This document shows positions 9,553 to 19,609 of a stretch of DNA of 64,000 nucleotides, in pieces. The position numbers and the translations under genes were made by a program. This DNA comes from Bacteroidaceae bacterium (GTDB taxonomy: Bacteria; Bacteroidota; Bacteroidia; Bacteroidales; Bacteroidaceae), in the NCBI GenBank assembly GCA_017621515.1, contig JAGASY010000076.1, positions 1 to 64,000 of the forward strand, read 5' to 3'. The notes beneath the pieces were generated by a model. That model ran no database searches and was not told the origin of the DNA. It saw nothing but the letters and a program-made list of their open reading frames with translations. Every line of letters begins with the position of its first letter. Within the stretch, counting starts at the first letter, position 1.

Positions 9553-10286
9553 TTGACACTTTGAAATATACAGTAATCAGCGATGTGGGCTGTGTTCGGG
9601 AGAATAACGAAGATATGGCTTATGTGGCGGGACGCATGGTGAGAGATGGTCAGATGCAGGGAGAATTTGCATTGTCTTCCCGTATATTGGGCTTTGCTGT
9701 TGCCGATGGTATGGGAGGCTATGAAGGTGGTGAGGTCGCATCTGACATCGTTTGCCGTGCATTCGATACATTCGTCAATAAAATTGAATATCAAAGTGAT
9801 ATTAAATTGATAGAAGATGTTAAAACATGGGCTGAGGAAACTAATGAACTTGTTATAGATTCATCTGCATTGCGTCCAGAATTGGCGGAAATGGGAACCA
9901 CTTTTGTTGGATTGGTTTTTGCAGGTGAGAAACTTTTGTTAATTAATGTGGGTGACAGCCGTTGCTATCGTATTCGAGGAGGTATATTGAAACAGCTTTC
10001 TGTTGATCATTCCGAGCGTGAAAGGACTGGAGATTTGAGTGTACCGGGAAATCTCATATATAATTTCATGGGAATTTCTCCAGAATATTTTGTGTCTGAT
10101 GTCACAGAATATCACCCCCTCTTTGGGGATATTTACCTGTTGTGTTCCGATGGTCTCAGCGACATGATTTCTGAGGAGGTGATAGAGGAAAACATTGATT
10201 CTGTGGCACGATTAGTTGAACTTGCAAAGAAGGCGGGAGGAAGAGATAACATAACAGTCATTCAACTTGAAATAACCGCATTATAA
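9549..10286 (+). CDS. PP2C-family Ser/Thr protein phosphatase
   Basis: 245 residues, the usual length of a bare bacterial PP2C catalytic domain. Motifs in order: SDVGCVRENNED near the start (metal-binding D), VADGMGGYEGG, GDSRCYRIRGG, CSDGLSDMI and GGRDNITVI near the end. These supply the aspartates that hold the two metal ions. There is no signal or membrane segment, so it is cytoplasmic. It overlaps the FHA gene by 4 nt. It would remove phosphates placed by the kinase at 2766. This kinase/phosphatase/FHA trio is a standard module of bacterial threonine-phosphorylation pathways. Confidence 0.93.
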   Translation: MIDTLKYTVISDVGCVRENNEDMAYVAGRMVRDGQMQGEFALSSRILGFAVADGMGGYEGGEVASDIVCRAFDTFVNKIEYQSDIKLIEDVKTWAEETNELVIDSSALRPELAEMGTTFVGLVFAGEKLLLINVGDSRCYRIRGGILKQLSVDHSERERTGDLSVPGNLIYNFMGISPEYFVSDVTEYHPLFGDIYLLCSDGLSDMISEEVIEENIDSVARLVELAKKAGGRDNITVIQLEITAL

Positions 10287-10315
10287 ATGAATCTTTACGT
10301 AAAATTTTATTGAAC

Positions 10316-11212
10316 ATGAGTCTATCTGATGATTTTCATCGCATGTTGAGCGGTCACGAAGATGATCCGGAGATACACAAAGCAGTTGCTGAAATGGTAT
10401 TGAGTGCTCCTGAAACACCAGAGAGTAATGCTTTGCTGGCATTGATGTATCATGAAGGGATCGGGGTTGCTGTCGATCTTGACAAATGTTGTGAATTGGC
10501 GGAGAGAGCAGCGTTTGAAGGGGCTGACGGATTAGGATATTTTCTGCTTGGCTATATGTGCGATAATATAGAAACTCCTGATCAGGCACAAGGAGGTCCA
10601 AGGCAACGTTACGACCATTATGATGCGGAGCGGTTTTATGAGAAGTGTGCGGAAATAGATAGCAGATGGTCTAAACCGGCACATTTATGGCTTGGCGACT
10701 TCTTTATGGATTCGGCACGGGGCGGAGACCCTGAGATTGCTGTTGAACATTATGAAGTTGTAGGCAAGGACAATGCGGAGGTTGCAGGGATATTAAGCGA
10801 CTACTATTGGGACCAACTTGTTGTTAATGCTGTAATTCCAGAGGAATATCGTATCAAAGAGTTGGAGAACAAAATTTTTGAATGGACTCATGAGGCAGTT
10901 CGGCTTAATCCCCATGATTATGCTTATAGAATGGGATGGTGCTATGCTGACGGCATAGGATGTGACGCAAAAGACTGCTTCCATCTTGCGACGAAATATT
11001 GGGAGGATGCTTATAAATATGGTGATAGGAGAGCTGCAGATGCCATTGCCACTCTCTTTGAGGAACGATTGGAATCTCTTCTTTCCAATAAACCGGAAGA
11101 TGATTGGGAATGTCAGTATTGCCGGAAACAAATCGTTTATTGGCATAAGCTTGCTGAGACAGCGTGTGAACGTGAGCAACCGCAAGAATCGGATTCCTTT
11201 ATAGAGAAATAA
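10316..11212 (+). CDS. Sel1-like repeat protein
   Basis: 298 residues from the ATG at 10316, preferred over a TTG at 10310. Several helical repeat pairs of Sel1 type are visible: A-L-L-A-L-M-Y-H-E-G-I-G-V near residue 43, a G-Y-F-L-L-G-Y-M-C-D segment, W-L-G-D-F-F-M-D-S-A-R-G-G-D and W-C-Y-A-D-G-I-G. Sel1 repeats form a superhelical scaffold for protein-protein contacts. No signal peptide is seen, so it is probably cytoplasmic. It is the last gene of the operon (29-nt gap after the phosphatase) and is followed by a strong hairpin. It is most likely an adaptor. CPYCG-like pairs are absent apart from CQYC near the end. Confidence 0.75.
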   Translation: MSLSDDFHRMLSGHEDDPEIHKAVAEMVLSAPETPESNALLALMYHEGIGVAVDLDKCCELAERAAFEGADGLGYFLLGYMCDNIETPDQAQGGPRQRYDHYDAERFYEKCAEIDSRWSKPAHLWLGDFFMDSARGGDPEIAVEHYEVVGKDNAEVAGILSDYYWDQLVVNAVIPEEYRIKELENKIFEWTHEAVRLNPHDYAYRMGWCYADGIGCDAKDCFHLATKYWEDAYKYGDRRAADAIATLFEERLESLLSNKPEDDWECQYCRKQIVYWHKLAETACEREQPQESDSFIEK

Positions 11213-11283
11213 GAGTTGTCCAAAATTTGGAATGATGGATATAATGGCATGTAGGTCAATAGAGTATTATCCTTTATTTTATT

Positions 11284-11336
11284 AACAATAGTCCGTTGAA
11301 CTTTTAATAAACGAAAAAGTTCAACGGACTATTGTT
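11284..11336 (+). terminator. Perfect 22-bp stem-loop after the signalling operon
   Basis: Positions 11284-11305 and 11115+ equivalents at 11315-11336 are exact reverse complements with a 9-nt loop. The left arm begins AACAATAGTCCGTTG. There is no long T-run after it, but T-rich stretches surround it. It lies 71 nt after the last gene and probably ends the transcript. Confidence 0.6.
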
Positions 11337-11434
11337 ATATTGTATCAACCGCTATTTTTTGGTCCGGTTTTTGTCGGGGTGATTTCAGAACAAGCATAGG
11401 TACAGAAAGTCTTGTTTGCTATAGAATTGAAGTC

Positions 11435-12232
11435 CCATAAAAAAATTTTTGACATCGCTTTTTTGAGGTGTGTCCTGTTTTGACATAATGAAAGCATTTT
11501 GAATATTTCTGTTTCTGTTTTGCTTGTTTTTTGCTAAAATGGTATCTTTCCGATTTTGCCAAATGTTAAAAATTCAAGCCCTCTGGAACGCTTCAAAATG
11601 AAGCGCGATGGACTTTTCTCGAAGAACGGGGATTCTATGTACATTTTCAAATGTCTTTTTGAATTGTGAAATAGTGTTTCATTTTGGAATAGCTCTTTTA
11701 CATTAATTCACTCCCGGCGAAGAGTACTTGAAAAAAAAGTACTAAGTTTTCAAATTTCCAGCGCACAGTTTTTTTCTTCACAGTGCACTGCAATTTTATT
11801 TGCAGCGCAGTAGAAATTTTCTCGCTGTGCGCTGAAAATTTGACGACGGCGCGCTGAAAAAATAAAAACAGTGGGAAGCGGAAAAAAAGACCGCGAGCTT
11901 CGGACGAAATGTTAAGAAGTGTATAATCCTCTGTTTCAGAAGAGTGTCTGAACAAGAACTTAAAAGTGAATGGATTTTTGAGAGTATTTGAGAACTAAAA
12001 TAGCAACTGTTGCTGTAATATATTAATAATCAATAAATTACTAGAATATACAAAACAATTGAAAAATTGCGTCCGACACGTTTTTTTGAGCGTTTTGAAA
12101 GTTTTTGTATTGCGTTGGTTTTCAATAACTTATCCTTAAATGAAAATTTTTATCTTTTCGTTCTCGTCCAAAAAACGCACCAAGTGTTAAATTTTTATTT
12201 GGGGCGAAAATATCATTTTGTCACTTTGAAAA
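11435..12232 (+). repeat. Dispersed ~800-bp intergenic repeat, copy A
   Basis: One of four related non-coding blocks in this window. It opens with CCATAAAAAAATTTTTGA and ends just after AAAATATCATTTTGTCAC. Conserved islands include AAGCCCTCTGGAACG, TTCAAAATGAAGCGC, GAATTGTGAAATAGTGTTTC and AAGTGTTAAATTTTTATTT. The central part holds several CAGCGCACTG-like words. This copy groups with copy D: it starts the centre with GTACTAAG and lacks the matching right arm found in copies B and C. No conserved protein can be read through it. It lies between the convergent sel1-like gene and uvrA. Confidence 0.85.
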
Positions 12233-12246
12233 TTTGCATTTCAGCG

Positions 12247-12320
12247 TGTTTTAGTGGATACATTTGTGGTTATATTCACAGACTTCTCTGCTTGCCACAT
12301 TGAATGTATCCACTAAAACA
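12247..12320. terminator. 18-bp perfect inverted repeat between convergent genes
   Basis: TGTTTTAGTGGATACATT (12247-12264) is matched exactly in reverse complement at 12303-12320, with a 38-nt loop. It sits directly beyond repeat copy A and 54 bp before the end of uvrA. The loop contains TATTCACAGAC. Similar GTGGNTGTATTCACAGA hairpins occur near 18506 and 44917. It may terminate uvrA transcription, although it has no clean T-run. Confidence 0.5.
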
Positions 12321-12373
12321 TATTGAATATGTACTCCTAAATTCTTTCAGGCATATTCTTAAAGTTTTTCAAA

Positions 12374-15190
12374 TTATGCTCTGCCTTTGTCCATTTGCAG
12401 TTTCTCCAGCAAGAATTTGCCTGTATAACTGTCTGCGCAGTTGGCAACTTCTTCGGGAGTGCCGCACACCACAATGCTACCTCCGTCTTTTCCACCTTCG
12501 GGACCAAGGTCAATGATATGGTCTGCACATTTGATAACATCCATATTGTGCTCGATGATGATGATGGTATGTCCGCGACTTATCAGAGAATCAAAAGACT
12601 GGAGCAGTTTTTTGATGTCGTGGAAATGCAGTCCTGTAGTAGGTTCATCGAAAATGAAGAGCGTAGGAACCGATTTCTCTTGGCTGAGATAGTAAGCCAG
12701 TTTGACACGCTGGTTCTCTCCGCCGGAAAGTGTGGATGAACTCTGCCCAAGTTTCAAATAGCCCAGTCCGACATCCTGCAAAGATTTCATTTTGGCGACA
12801 ATCTTTTTCTGGTTGTGCTCCGTGAAGAACTCTACCGCTTGATTTATGGTCATGTTGAGAATGTCGTAGATGTTATACCCTTCATACTTCACTTCAAGAA
12901 TGTCATTCTTGAATCGTTTGCCATGACATGACTCACATTCCAGCACAAGGTCGTTCATGAATTGCATTTCCACCGTTACGGTGCCTTCGCCCTTGCATTC
13001 TTCACAGCGTCCGCCGTCGGCATTGAATGAGAAGTAAGCTGGGGTATATCCTAATTGTTTGGACAACTGCTGCGAAGCCATGAGCTTTCGTATCTCATCG
13101 TATGCACCGATGTAGGTGACAGGATTGCTCCTGCTTGATGTGCCTATCGGGTTTTGATCTACAAAGTCAATCTTCTTTATCATGTCTGTACATCCGGTGA
13201 TGCAGGTGTGCTGTCCCGGACGGTCGCACACCTCGTCCAGATTGCGCTTCATCGCCCTGTAGAGTATATCGCGTACCAGTGTGGATTTTCCACTTCCACT
13301 GACTCCTGTGACCACAGTCATCACATTGAGAGGAAACTTCACATTGATGCCTTTGAGATTGTTTTCTCTTGCCCCTTTCACTTCTATATAGTTGTTCCAG
13401 CAGCGGTGACTTTCGGGTAGCTCAATGTTGTCCTCATGCAATAGGTATCTGACTGTATGACTGTTGCTGCCGTGTTGTAAGTCCTTCATATCACCCTTGT
13501 ATATGATTTCGCCTCCAAGTCTTCCGGCATTGGGACCCACATCTATGATATAGTCTGCTGCGCGTATGATTTCTTCGTCATGCTCAACCACGACAACGGT
13601 GTTTCCTAAGTTTTTAAGTTCATGCAGTACGTGTATCAGCTTCTGAGTGTCCCGGCTGTGAAGCCCGATGCTCGGTTCGTCAAGAATGTAAAGAGAGCCG
13701 ACAAGACTGCTGCCCAGACTTGTTGCCAGATTGATTCTCTGGCTTTCTCCTCCAGAGAGCGTGTTGCTCAGACGGTTGAGAGTGAGATAGCTCAGACCTA
13801 CGTCCGTAAGAAATTTCAGGCGGTTCTTTATTTCCATGAGCAGACGTTTGGCTATCAGCATGTCGTGCTCGTTCAGGCTGATATGGCAGAAGAAGTCGTA
13901 AAGTTCAGAGATTGGCATTTCCACAAGTTCTGTTATGGTTTTTCCGCCGACCTTCACATAGTTTGCCTCTTTCTTGAGTCGGGTTCCACGGCATGTCGGA
14001 CATAGTGTCTTGCCTCTGTATCTTGCCAACATTACTCTGTATTGAATCTTGTACTGGTTTTCACGCAGCATATCGAAGAAGCGGTCTATGCACACCTGCT
14101 CACGCTTCTCCTTTTCTTTACAGCCGTGCCACAGCAAATCTTTTTGTGCCTGTGTCAGCTGGTAGTATGGGGTGAATATCGGAAATCCGTTCTTCTCGGA
14201 TCTGCGTATGAACTCTTTTTTCCATTCTCCCATCTTTTCTCCTCGCCAGCACACCACAGCACCGTCATATACACTAAGTTCCATATTGGGTATGACAAGA
14301 TTCTCGTCTATACCTACGATTTTGCCGAAACCTTCACACTCGGGACATGCGCCGGCTGGAGAGTTGAAAGAGAACATCTGGTCGTTAGGCTCTTCAAATT
14401 CGATGCCGTCGGCTTCGAACTTCATAGAAAAGAAATGTTCTTCTCCGTCGGGCATGAATTTCAGGATACATTGTCCGTCGCCCTCATAAAGAGCGGTCTG
14501 TGTGGAGTCTGTCAGACGGCTTATGGTGGTTTTGTCGTTGCGCACAGTCAGTCGGTCAACCACTACATTTATCGGTGCATTGTCCGTCTTCCGGGTCTTC
14601 TTTGTCCGTCTTTCGTTCAGATAGTCTTCGATAAGCCTTACTTCTCCTCCTACTTCAATTCTGCTGAAGCCTTGTTTCAAATCCATTTCGAGCTGCTCTT
14701 CCTGAGTCCGCCCTGCATGAGGAACAAGCGGAGTGAGCACCATGAATCTCGTTCCTTCTTCTTTCTGTTTCATGCACTCCACCACATCTTCAGCCGTGTG
14801 CTTCTTTACTTCTTTGCCGCTGATGGGGGAAAATGTGTGTCCCGCCCGTGCAAACAACATGCGCAGGTAGTCATAGATTTCAGTCGATGTACCGACTGTG
14901 GAGCGTGGATTCCTGCTGATAACTTTCTGTTCTATGGCTATGGCAGGCGGTATGCCCTGAATGAAGTCGCATTCAGGCTTGCCCATGCGTCCGAGGAACT
15001 GTCTTGCGTATGTTGAAAGGCTTTCAACATATCTTCGCTGTCCTTCGGCATAAAGAGTGTCGAACGCAAGTGATGACTTGCCGCTTCCGCTGACTCCTGT
15101 TATCACGACAAACTTGTCTCTTGGCACTTCTATGTCAATGTTCTTCAAATTGTTGACACGGGCACCTTTAATTCTTATGCTGTTTTCCAT
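12374..15190 (-). CDS. uvrA: Excinuclease ABC subunit A (UvrA)
   Basis: 938 residues, normal for UvrA. This is the DNA-damage recognition ATPase of nucleotide excision repair; it works as a dimer with UvrB in the cytoplasm. First ATPase: [20 protein letters not shown] near residue 33 and [10 protein letters not shown] later. Second: [16 protein letters not shown] near 626 and [10 protein letters not shown] near 840. The UvrA-specific [17 protein letters not shown] is present. Zinc modules: CPTCRGTRL, and CEECKGEGT with CESCHGKRF are visible. In the first zinc module only ACPECEGFG remains; the usual upstream Cys pair is replaced by F-F-S-M-K-F-E. The gene is the last of a three-gene minus-strand run after murB. 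Confidence 0.97.
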   Translation of the reverse strand: MENSIRIKGARVNNLKNIDIEVPRDKFVVITGVSGSGKSSLAFDTLYAEGQRRYVESLSTYARQFLGRMGKPECDFIQGIPPAIAIEQKVISRNPRSTVGTSTEIYDYLRMLFARAGHTFSPISGKEVKKHTAEDVVECMKQKEEGTRFMVLTPLVPHAGRTQEEQLEMDLKQGFSRIEVGGEVRLIEDYLNERRTKKTRKTDNAPINVVVDRLTVRNDKTTISRLTDSTQTALYEGDGQCILKFMPDGEEHFFSMKFEADGIEFEEPNDQMFSFNSPAGACPECEGFGKIVGIDENLVIPNMELSVYDGAVVCWRGEKMGEWKKEFIRRSEKNGFPIFTPYYQLTQAQKDLLWHGCKEKEKREQVCIDRFFDMLRENQYKIQYRVMLARYRGKTLCPTCRGTRLKKEANYVKVGGKTITELVEMPISELYDFFCHISLNEHDMLIAKRLLMEIKNRLKFLTDVGLSYLTLNRLSNTLSGGESQRINLATSLGSSLVGSLYILDEPSIGLHSRDTQKLIHVLHELKNLGNTVVVVEHDEEIIRAADYIIDVGPNAGRLGGEIIYKGDMKDLQHGSNSHTVRYLLHEDNIELPESHRCWNNYIEVKGARENNLKGINVKFPLNVMTVVTGVSGSGKSTLVRDILYRAMKRNLDEVCDRPGQHTCITGCTDMIKKIDFVDQNPIGTSSRSNPVTYIGAYDEIRKLMASQQLSKQLGYTPAYFSFNADGGRCEECKGEGTVTVEMQFMNDLVLECESCHGKRFKNDILEVKYEGYNIYDILNMTINQAVEFFTEHNQKKIVAKMKSLQDVGLGYLKLGQSSSTLSGGENQRVKLAYYLSQEKSVPTLFIFDEPTTGLHFHDIKKLLQSFDSLISRGHTIIIIEHNMDVIKCADHIIDLGPEGGKDGGSIVVCGTPEEVANCADSYTGKFLLEKLQMDKGRA

Positions 15191-15360
15191 CTGTTTATGT
15201 CGAATGTGAAGTGTGGATAATATATTGAATTTGATATATTACAACTCTTTGAATAGAAAATAAGTGAGAGCGGAATACTTTTTGCGCTTGACGGTATTCC
15301 TGCATCCCGGCGGGCTTTGGAGCACAGTGTCCTGTTTTTTGTCTTCCGGAATCCTATACC

Positions 15361-16362
15361 TTATATAATGTTGACTTCCGGATGTATGTCTATGCCGAAT
15401 CTTTCCTTGACACTGTGGCATACGGCATCACTGAGTGCAAGGATTTCCTTTCCGGTAGCTCCGCCAAGATTGACAAGCACGAGTGCCTGAAAAGCATGGA
15501 CACCAGCACGACCAAGGCTTCTGCCTTTCCATCCGCATTGCTCAATCATCCATCCGGCGGGAATCTTCATCCCTCCGTCTGTCTGATAAAAAGGCATGTC
15601 GGGATATTCCGTGCGTATGCTTTCAAATTTCTCACGGCTTACGACTGGATTCATGAAGAAGCTTCCGGCATTTCCGAGAACCTTCGGGTCAGGAAGCTTG
15701 TGCATACGCATGGATATGATGGTTTGGCGCACAAGGGCAGCTGTGAGCTTGGCTTCGCTGTCGAGTGTGGAACGAATATTTCCGTAGTCAATCTTCGGGG
15801 TGAAAATCTTGGATAACCTGAAGGTGACATGAGTGATGGCATATTTGCCTTTCAGTTGATTTTTAAAAATACTTTGGCGGTAGCCGTAGTTGCATTCAAG
15901 GTTTCCGAAAATACGCTTCTCGCCGCTCGAAAGTTCAATCGTCTCTACCACGGCAATCACGTCCTTCGCCTCCACTCCGTATGCTCCGATGTTTTGTACG
16001 GCTGATGCACCCACTTCTCCGGGAATCAGCGACAGATTTTCTATTCCACTCCATCCTTGTTCCACCGTGTATGCAACGAAGTCGTCCCACTTTTCGCCTG
16101 CGCCGACTCGAAGTACGATTTCTTCTTTCGTTTCATCCACCTTTTCAATGCCGTGTATGGCACTATGCAGGATGGTTCCTTTGAAGTCTCCGGTAAACAG
16201 AAGGTTGCTTCCTCCTCCGATGTGCAGGATATTCTTGCACCCGATGTGGTGAATGACGGATTGCAATTCTGCTTCCGATTCATACTCAATGAAGCGTGAT
16301 GCCGAAACATCAATGCCGAAAGTGTTGTGTGACAACAAAGAATAATCTGTGAAATCAAGCAT
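15361..16362 (-). CDS. murB: UDP-N-acetylenolpyruvoylglucosamine reductase (MurB)
   Basis: 333 residues. MurB uses NADPH and FAD to reduce enolpyruvyl-UDP-GlcNAc to UDP-MurNAc, the second committed step of peptidoglycan synthesis, in the cytoplasm. Visible motifs: [16 protein letters not shown] (FAD binding, near 46-61), [19 protein letters not shown] (near 112-130), the catalytic-serine segment [12 protein letters not shown] (near 233), and a C-terminal region ending in HPEVNII. The length and the GSFF motif fit type I MurB. It starts 31 bp after the DUF4348-like gene ends, so the two are probably co-transcribed; uvrA follows after 170 bp. Confidence 0.96.
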   Translation of the reverse strand: MLDFTDYSLLSHNTFGIDVSASRFIEYESEAELQSVIHHIGCKNILHIGGGSNLLFTGDFKGTILHSAIHGIEKVDETKEEIVLRVGAGEKWDDFVAYTVEQGWSGIENLSLIPGEVGASAVQNIGAYGVEAKDVIAVVETIELSSGEKRIFGNLECNYGYRQSIFKNQLKGKYAITHVTFRLSKIFTPKIDYGNIRSTLDSEAKLTAALVRQTIISMRMHKLPDPKVLGNAGSFFMNPVVSREKFESIRTEYPDMPFYQTDGGMKIPAGWMIEQCGWKGRSLGRAGVHAFQALVLVNLGGATGKEILALSDAVCHSVKERFGIDIHPEVNII

Positions 16363-16393
16363 GTTGGGTTTGTTTTTTTGAGAAGGATAGAGG

Positions 16394-17227
16394 TCAGTTC
16401 TCTATTTCTATGAGTCGCCACTGTCCTCCTTTTTTGTCAAATTTGAATTTGATGTAGATTCCGCTGCTCAGTTCTTCCATGAGAAGCACCTTGCGGTTCT
16501 GGCTGATGGCGCTTTGACCGTAGTCGATATTGACGAGTATGTCTTTCGGAAGGGGAAGCTCCTCTTTCATCTCAAGCCATTCGCTGAATGACAAGTATTC
16601 TTCTGTTATCTCGTCCGACTCATCTTCGGAAGGAGTGATGAACTTCAACGGTTGATTCACTACTTTGTGGAAGTCGATGGAGTCATTTGCAAACAGAGTA
16701 TAGAACGAAAGGAAATTGCCGTTAGGAGTCTGTGACATAATTTCGTTCTCTATGTCTGTGAGCATCCACTTCCCTTCGATGCGTCTGAATTTGAACTTTT
16801 CTATATAGTCGTCTTTCAGATATATCCACTCTATGCTTACGGCATTTACACTTGTGTCCTTTTGCAGTTCCATTTCCTGTTCGCGCTCGTAGATGACAGT
16901 GTAGTATTCTTGGGTGGTAAATCGGTTATACCTGTTCCAGTCGTCACGCGACAGAGTGATTACTTCATTGCCGTTATGCAGTTTTAAAGGGAACACAATT
17001 CGCGCATTCTGCATCTTGCGGTCTGATGTAAAATTGAAAAAGAAATCGTCAAACAGTTCGTCAACTGATTCTGGCAAGACCTCTTCTTCAAAAAGGGTGA
17101 GGGTGTCTTTCCCCTGTTCAAGTGAATCTGTTTCTTCTGTGATAGGGGAGACCGGACGTTTCTCATTTTCGGAACATGCCCAAAGTAGTATGCCGACAAA
17201 AATCGTGCACAAATAAAACTTTACCAT
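16394..17227 (-). CDS. DUF4348-like lipoprotein
   Basis: 277 residues. The N-terminus is a lipoprotein signal: a hydrophobic stretch ending in L-L-W-A-C-S, with the lipidated cysteine near residue 18. Next comes an acidic Ser/Thr-rich linker, then [15 protein letters not shown] and R-I-V-F-P-L, a pattern recalled from DUF4348 proteins of Bacteroides. The rest is beta-rich, ending in a W-R-L-I-E-I-E-N strand. It is probably anchored in the outer or inner membrane facing the periplasm. Its role is unknown. It is divergent from pheS and upstream of murB. Confidence 0.78.
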   Translation of the reverse strand: MVKFYLCTIFVGILLWACSENEKRPVSPITEETDSLEQGKDTLTLFEEEVLPESVDELFDDFFFNFTSDRKMQNARIVFPLKLHNGNEVITLSRDDWNRYNRFTTQEYYTVIYEREQEMELQKDTSVNAVSIEWIYLKDDYIEKFKFRRIEGKWMLTDIENEIMSQTPNGNFLSFYTLFANDSIDFHKVVNQPLKFITPSEDESDEITEEYLSFSEWLEMKEELPLPKDILVNIDYGQSAISQNRKVLLMEELSSGIYIKFKFDKKGGQWRLIEIEN

Positions 17228-17344
17228 TTTCTTTAGAATGTAACCTGTATCGGAATTTCATGCGGACATGAATATTTCTCTCAAAATCGTGCAAATTTAG
17301 CTGTTTCTTTTTTTATGGAGCACTACATTCTTAACTTATTTTCT

Positions 17345-17352
17345 TACCTTTG
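17345..17352 (+). promoter_or_regulatory. Putative -7 box for pheS
   Basis: TACCTTTG matches the TAnnTTTG consensus 40 bp before the pheS start. No good TTG is seen at the -33 spacing, so the call is weak. Confidence 0.35.
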
Positions 17353-17391
17353 CCGAAAAATAAACCGAACACATAATTTTTCAATAAAAAA

Positions 17392-18411
17392 ATGTTAGAC
17401 AAGATAAAAGATTTACTTGCGGAGATTGAAAGTCTGAAGGCTGCCAATGCGCAGGAGATAGAGGAGCTTCGCATCAAGTATCTCAGCAAGAAGGGTGCAG
17501 TCACTGCCCTTATGAATGATTTCCGAAGTGTTCCGGCGGAACAGAAAAAGGAAGTGGGTATGAGAATCAACGAGTTGAAAACGAGGGCTCAGGAAAAGAT
17601 AAACGAACTGAAAGCTGCATTTGAAACAGATGATGCGACTTCAGACGACATTGACATCACGCGTACCGCTTATCCGGTGCAGCTTGGCACGCGCCATCCT
17701 CTCACTATCGTGAAGAATGAGATTATTGATATATTCTCGCGTCTTGGCTTCTCGCTCGCCGAAGGGCCGGAAGTGGAGGACGATTGGCATGTGTTCTCGT
17801 CTATGAATTTTGCTGACGATCATCCGGCAAGAGACATGCAGGACACTTTCTTCGTGGAGGCGCATCCTGATGTGATACTCCGTACTCATACAAGTTCTGT
17901 GCAGAGCCGTGTGATGGAAAAACAACAGCCGCCTATCCGTGTCATCTGTCCGGGAAGAGTATATCGCAATGAGGCTATTTCCGCACGAGCACACTGCTTC
18001 TTCCATCAGCTTGAAGGACTTTATGTGGATAAGGATGTGTCGTTCACAGACCTTAAGCAGGTTCTTCTTCTGTTTGCCAAGGAGATGTTCGGCAATGACA
18101 CAAAGATTCGTTTGAGACCGTCATATTTCCCGTTTACAGAACCTTCTGCTGAAATGGATATAAGTTGTAATATCTGTGGAGGTAAAGGATGTTCGTTCTG
18201 CAAGAACACCGGTTGGGTGGAAATTCTCGGATGCGGAATGGTTGACCCGGCTGTGCTTGAGTTGAACGGAATAGACAGCAGCGTTTATAAAGGATATGCC
18301 TTCGGACTTGGTATTGAGCGTATCACGAATCTTAAATACAGCGTAAAGGATCTCAGAATGTTCTCCGAGAACGATTTGCGCTTCTTGAGAGAGTTTGAAT
18401 CGGCTAACTAA
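17392..18411 (+). CDS. pheS: Phenylalanyl-tRNA synthetase alpha subunit
   Basis: 339 residues. PheS pairs with PheT to charge tRNA-Phe in the cytoplasm. The N-terminal coiled coil (about 1-85, with IKYLSKKG-like text) binds tRNA. The class II catalytic core follows: GFSLAEGPEVEDDWHVFSSM near 118, HPARDMQDTFF, HTSSVQSRVM, RVYRNEAISARAHCFFHQLEG, and the motif-3 segment GLGIERI near 306. A cysteine-rich insert C-N-I-C-G-G-K-G-C-S-F-C near 262 is common in several phyla. The pheT gene is not adjacent. A clear terminator follows directly, so pheS is probably monocistronic. Confidence 0.97.
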   Translation: MLDKIKDLLAEIESLKAANAQEIEELRIKYLSKKGAVTALMNDFRSVPAEQKKEVGMRINELKTRAQEKINELKAAFETDDATSDDIDITRTAYPVQLGTRHPLTIVKNEIIDIFSRLGFSLAEGPEVEDDWHVFSSMNFADDHPARDMQDTFFVEAHPDVILRTHTSSVQSRVMEKQQPPIRVICPGRVYRNEAISARAHCFFHQLEGLYVDKDVSFTDLKQVLLLFAKEMFGNDTKIRLRPSYFPFTEPSAEMDISCNICGGKGCSFCKNTGWVEILGCGMVDPAVLELNGIDSSVYKGYAFGLGIERITNLKYSVKDLRMFSENDLRFLREFESAN

Positions 18412-18419
18412 GGATTAGG

Positions 18420-18448
18420 AAATGCAGCGGAGACGCTGCATTTTTTTT
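18420..18448 (+). terminator. Rho-independent terminator of pheS
   Basis: AATGCAGCG, a GAGA loop, CGCTGCATT and then a run of T form a classic terminator 9 nt after the pheS stop. Confidence 0.9.
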
Positions 18449-18505
18449 CTTCTTTTTCTCTTTGGCGCAGACATTTGCGCCTTTTTTCGACAGATTCCTC
18501 ATGTT

Positions 18506-18563
18506 TGTTTAAGTGGGTGTATTCACAGACAGGAGGAGCTTGTCGAGTACATCCGCTTAAAAC
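18506..18563. repeat. Imperfect hairpin of the GTGGGTGTATTCACAGA type
   Basis: GTTTAAGTGGGTGTATTCAC on the left pairs, with G-U pairs and mismatches, with GTACATCCGCTTAAAAC on the right. It abuts repeat copy B, as the 12247-12320 hairpin abuts copy A. Confidence 0.45.
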
Positions 18564-18586
18564 AGGGCAAAATCATACAAAAATTC

Positions 18587-19386
18587 CACTTTTCAAAATG
18601 ACAAAATGATATTTTCGCTCAAAATGAAAATTTAACACTTGGAACGATTTCTTGCCGACAACGAAGAGGTGAAATTTTTGCAGTTAAGATAAATATCTGA
18701 TAATCAATTGAATATAAAATTTTCAAAAACGCTCAAAAAATCGCGCCGGACGCATTTTTTTGAAAATTCTGAGTATTTCAGTAATATACTGATTATTAAT
18801 ATATTATATCCTAATTCGCCATTTCCGTCCCCAAACTCCGCCCAAACTCCACCCATTTCTAAGTTCCTGTTCTGACACTCTTCCAAGACCGCGGATTATA
18901 CATTTCTTAACACTCCAGCTGAACTCTGCTGTCTTTTTCTCCGTTTCCCAGTGCATTTTCAAAAAATCTACGCTGAAAATTTCTCCAATCTACTAAGTTT
19001 TTAAATTTGTAGCGCACTGTCGCTGACAAAACAGTGCGCTGGAAAAGTGACGACAGTGCGCTGGAAATATCAAAACTTAGTAGATTTTCTGGAACGTCTC
19101 TTCGCCAAAGATAAACAAATGTAAAAGAACTGTCAAAAACGAAACACTATTTTACATTTCATAGAGCCTTCAGAAAATGCGCGTAGAATCCCCGTTCTCC
19201 GAGAAAAGTTCGGCGCGGTCGATTTTGACGCGTGCCAGCGGGCTTGGAATTTTAACATTTGGCAAAATCAAAAAGAAAGTATTCTGGCATGAAATTTGTA
19301 AAATGGAAATCTGAATAATCAAAATGCTATCATTTTGTCGAAATTGAATATTCCTCCAAAAAACGATGTCAAAAATTTTTTTATGG
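18587..19386 (-). repeat. Dispersed ~800-bp intergenic repeat, copy B (inverted)
   Basis: The same element as copy A but in the opposite orientation. It runs from AAAATGACAAAATGATATTTTCGC on the left to TTTTTTTATGG on the right. Islands in reverse complement include CCAGCGCACTGTCGTCAC, AACGGGGATTCTACGCGC and GAAGTGTATAATCCGCGG-like text (with small differences). Its centre (18990-19083) folds into a 94-nt hairpin bounded by CTACTAAG and CTTAGTAG, as in copy C. It fills most of the 1.2-kb gap between pheS and the next gene, in which no gene is seen. Confidence 0.85.
18990..19083. repeat. Long hairpin inside repeat copy B
   Basis: The arms of about 30 nt begin CTACTAAGTTT and end CTTAGTAG; the inner ends pair as AGCGCACTG with CAGTGCGCT. 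Internal mismatches leave bulges, but the outer 11 and inner 9 pairs are intact. Confidence 0.7.
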
Positions 19387-19551
19387 AGCTTCGGATTTGG
19401 AATGTGGCGATAAAGATTAATCTGTTCTCCGAATGGAAATTCCGAATGAAAATCAGATGGCTTTATGAGGTTTTATGCTGCAAAAAGGAGTCTGGATACG
19501 TCTTATAAACCGTCTTAAAAATTGTGCACTTGCTGATTTATACTGAAAATC

Positions 19552-19584
19552 TTGCATTTATGCCGTTTTTTTTATATATCTTTG
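19552..19584 (+). promoter_or_regulatory. Promoter of the glycogen synthase-like gene
   Basis: TTG at 19552-19554 and TATCTTTG at 19577-19584 with 22 bp between them fit the Bacteroidota consensus. The start codon is 26 bp further on. Confidence 0.6.
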
Positions 19585-19609
19585 CATAAAGTTTTCACAA
19601 TCATATCAA

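Noticed and set aside
14042..15016. 324-residue open frame antisense to uvrA
   Set aside because: It lies wholly inside uvrA on the other strand, has no motif, and uvrA is unmistakable.
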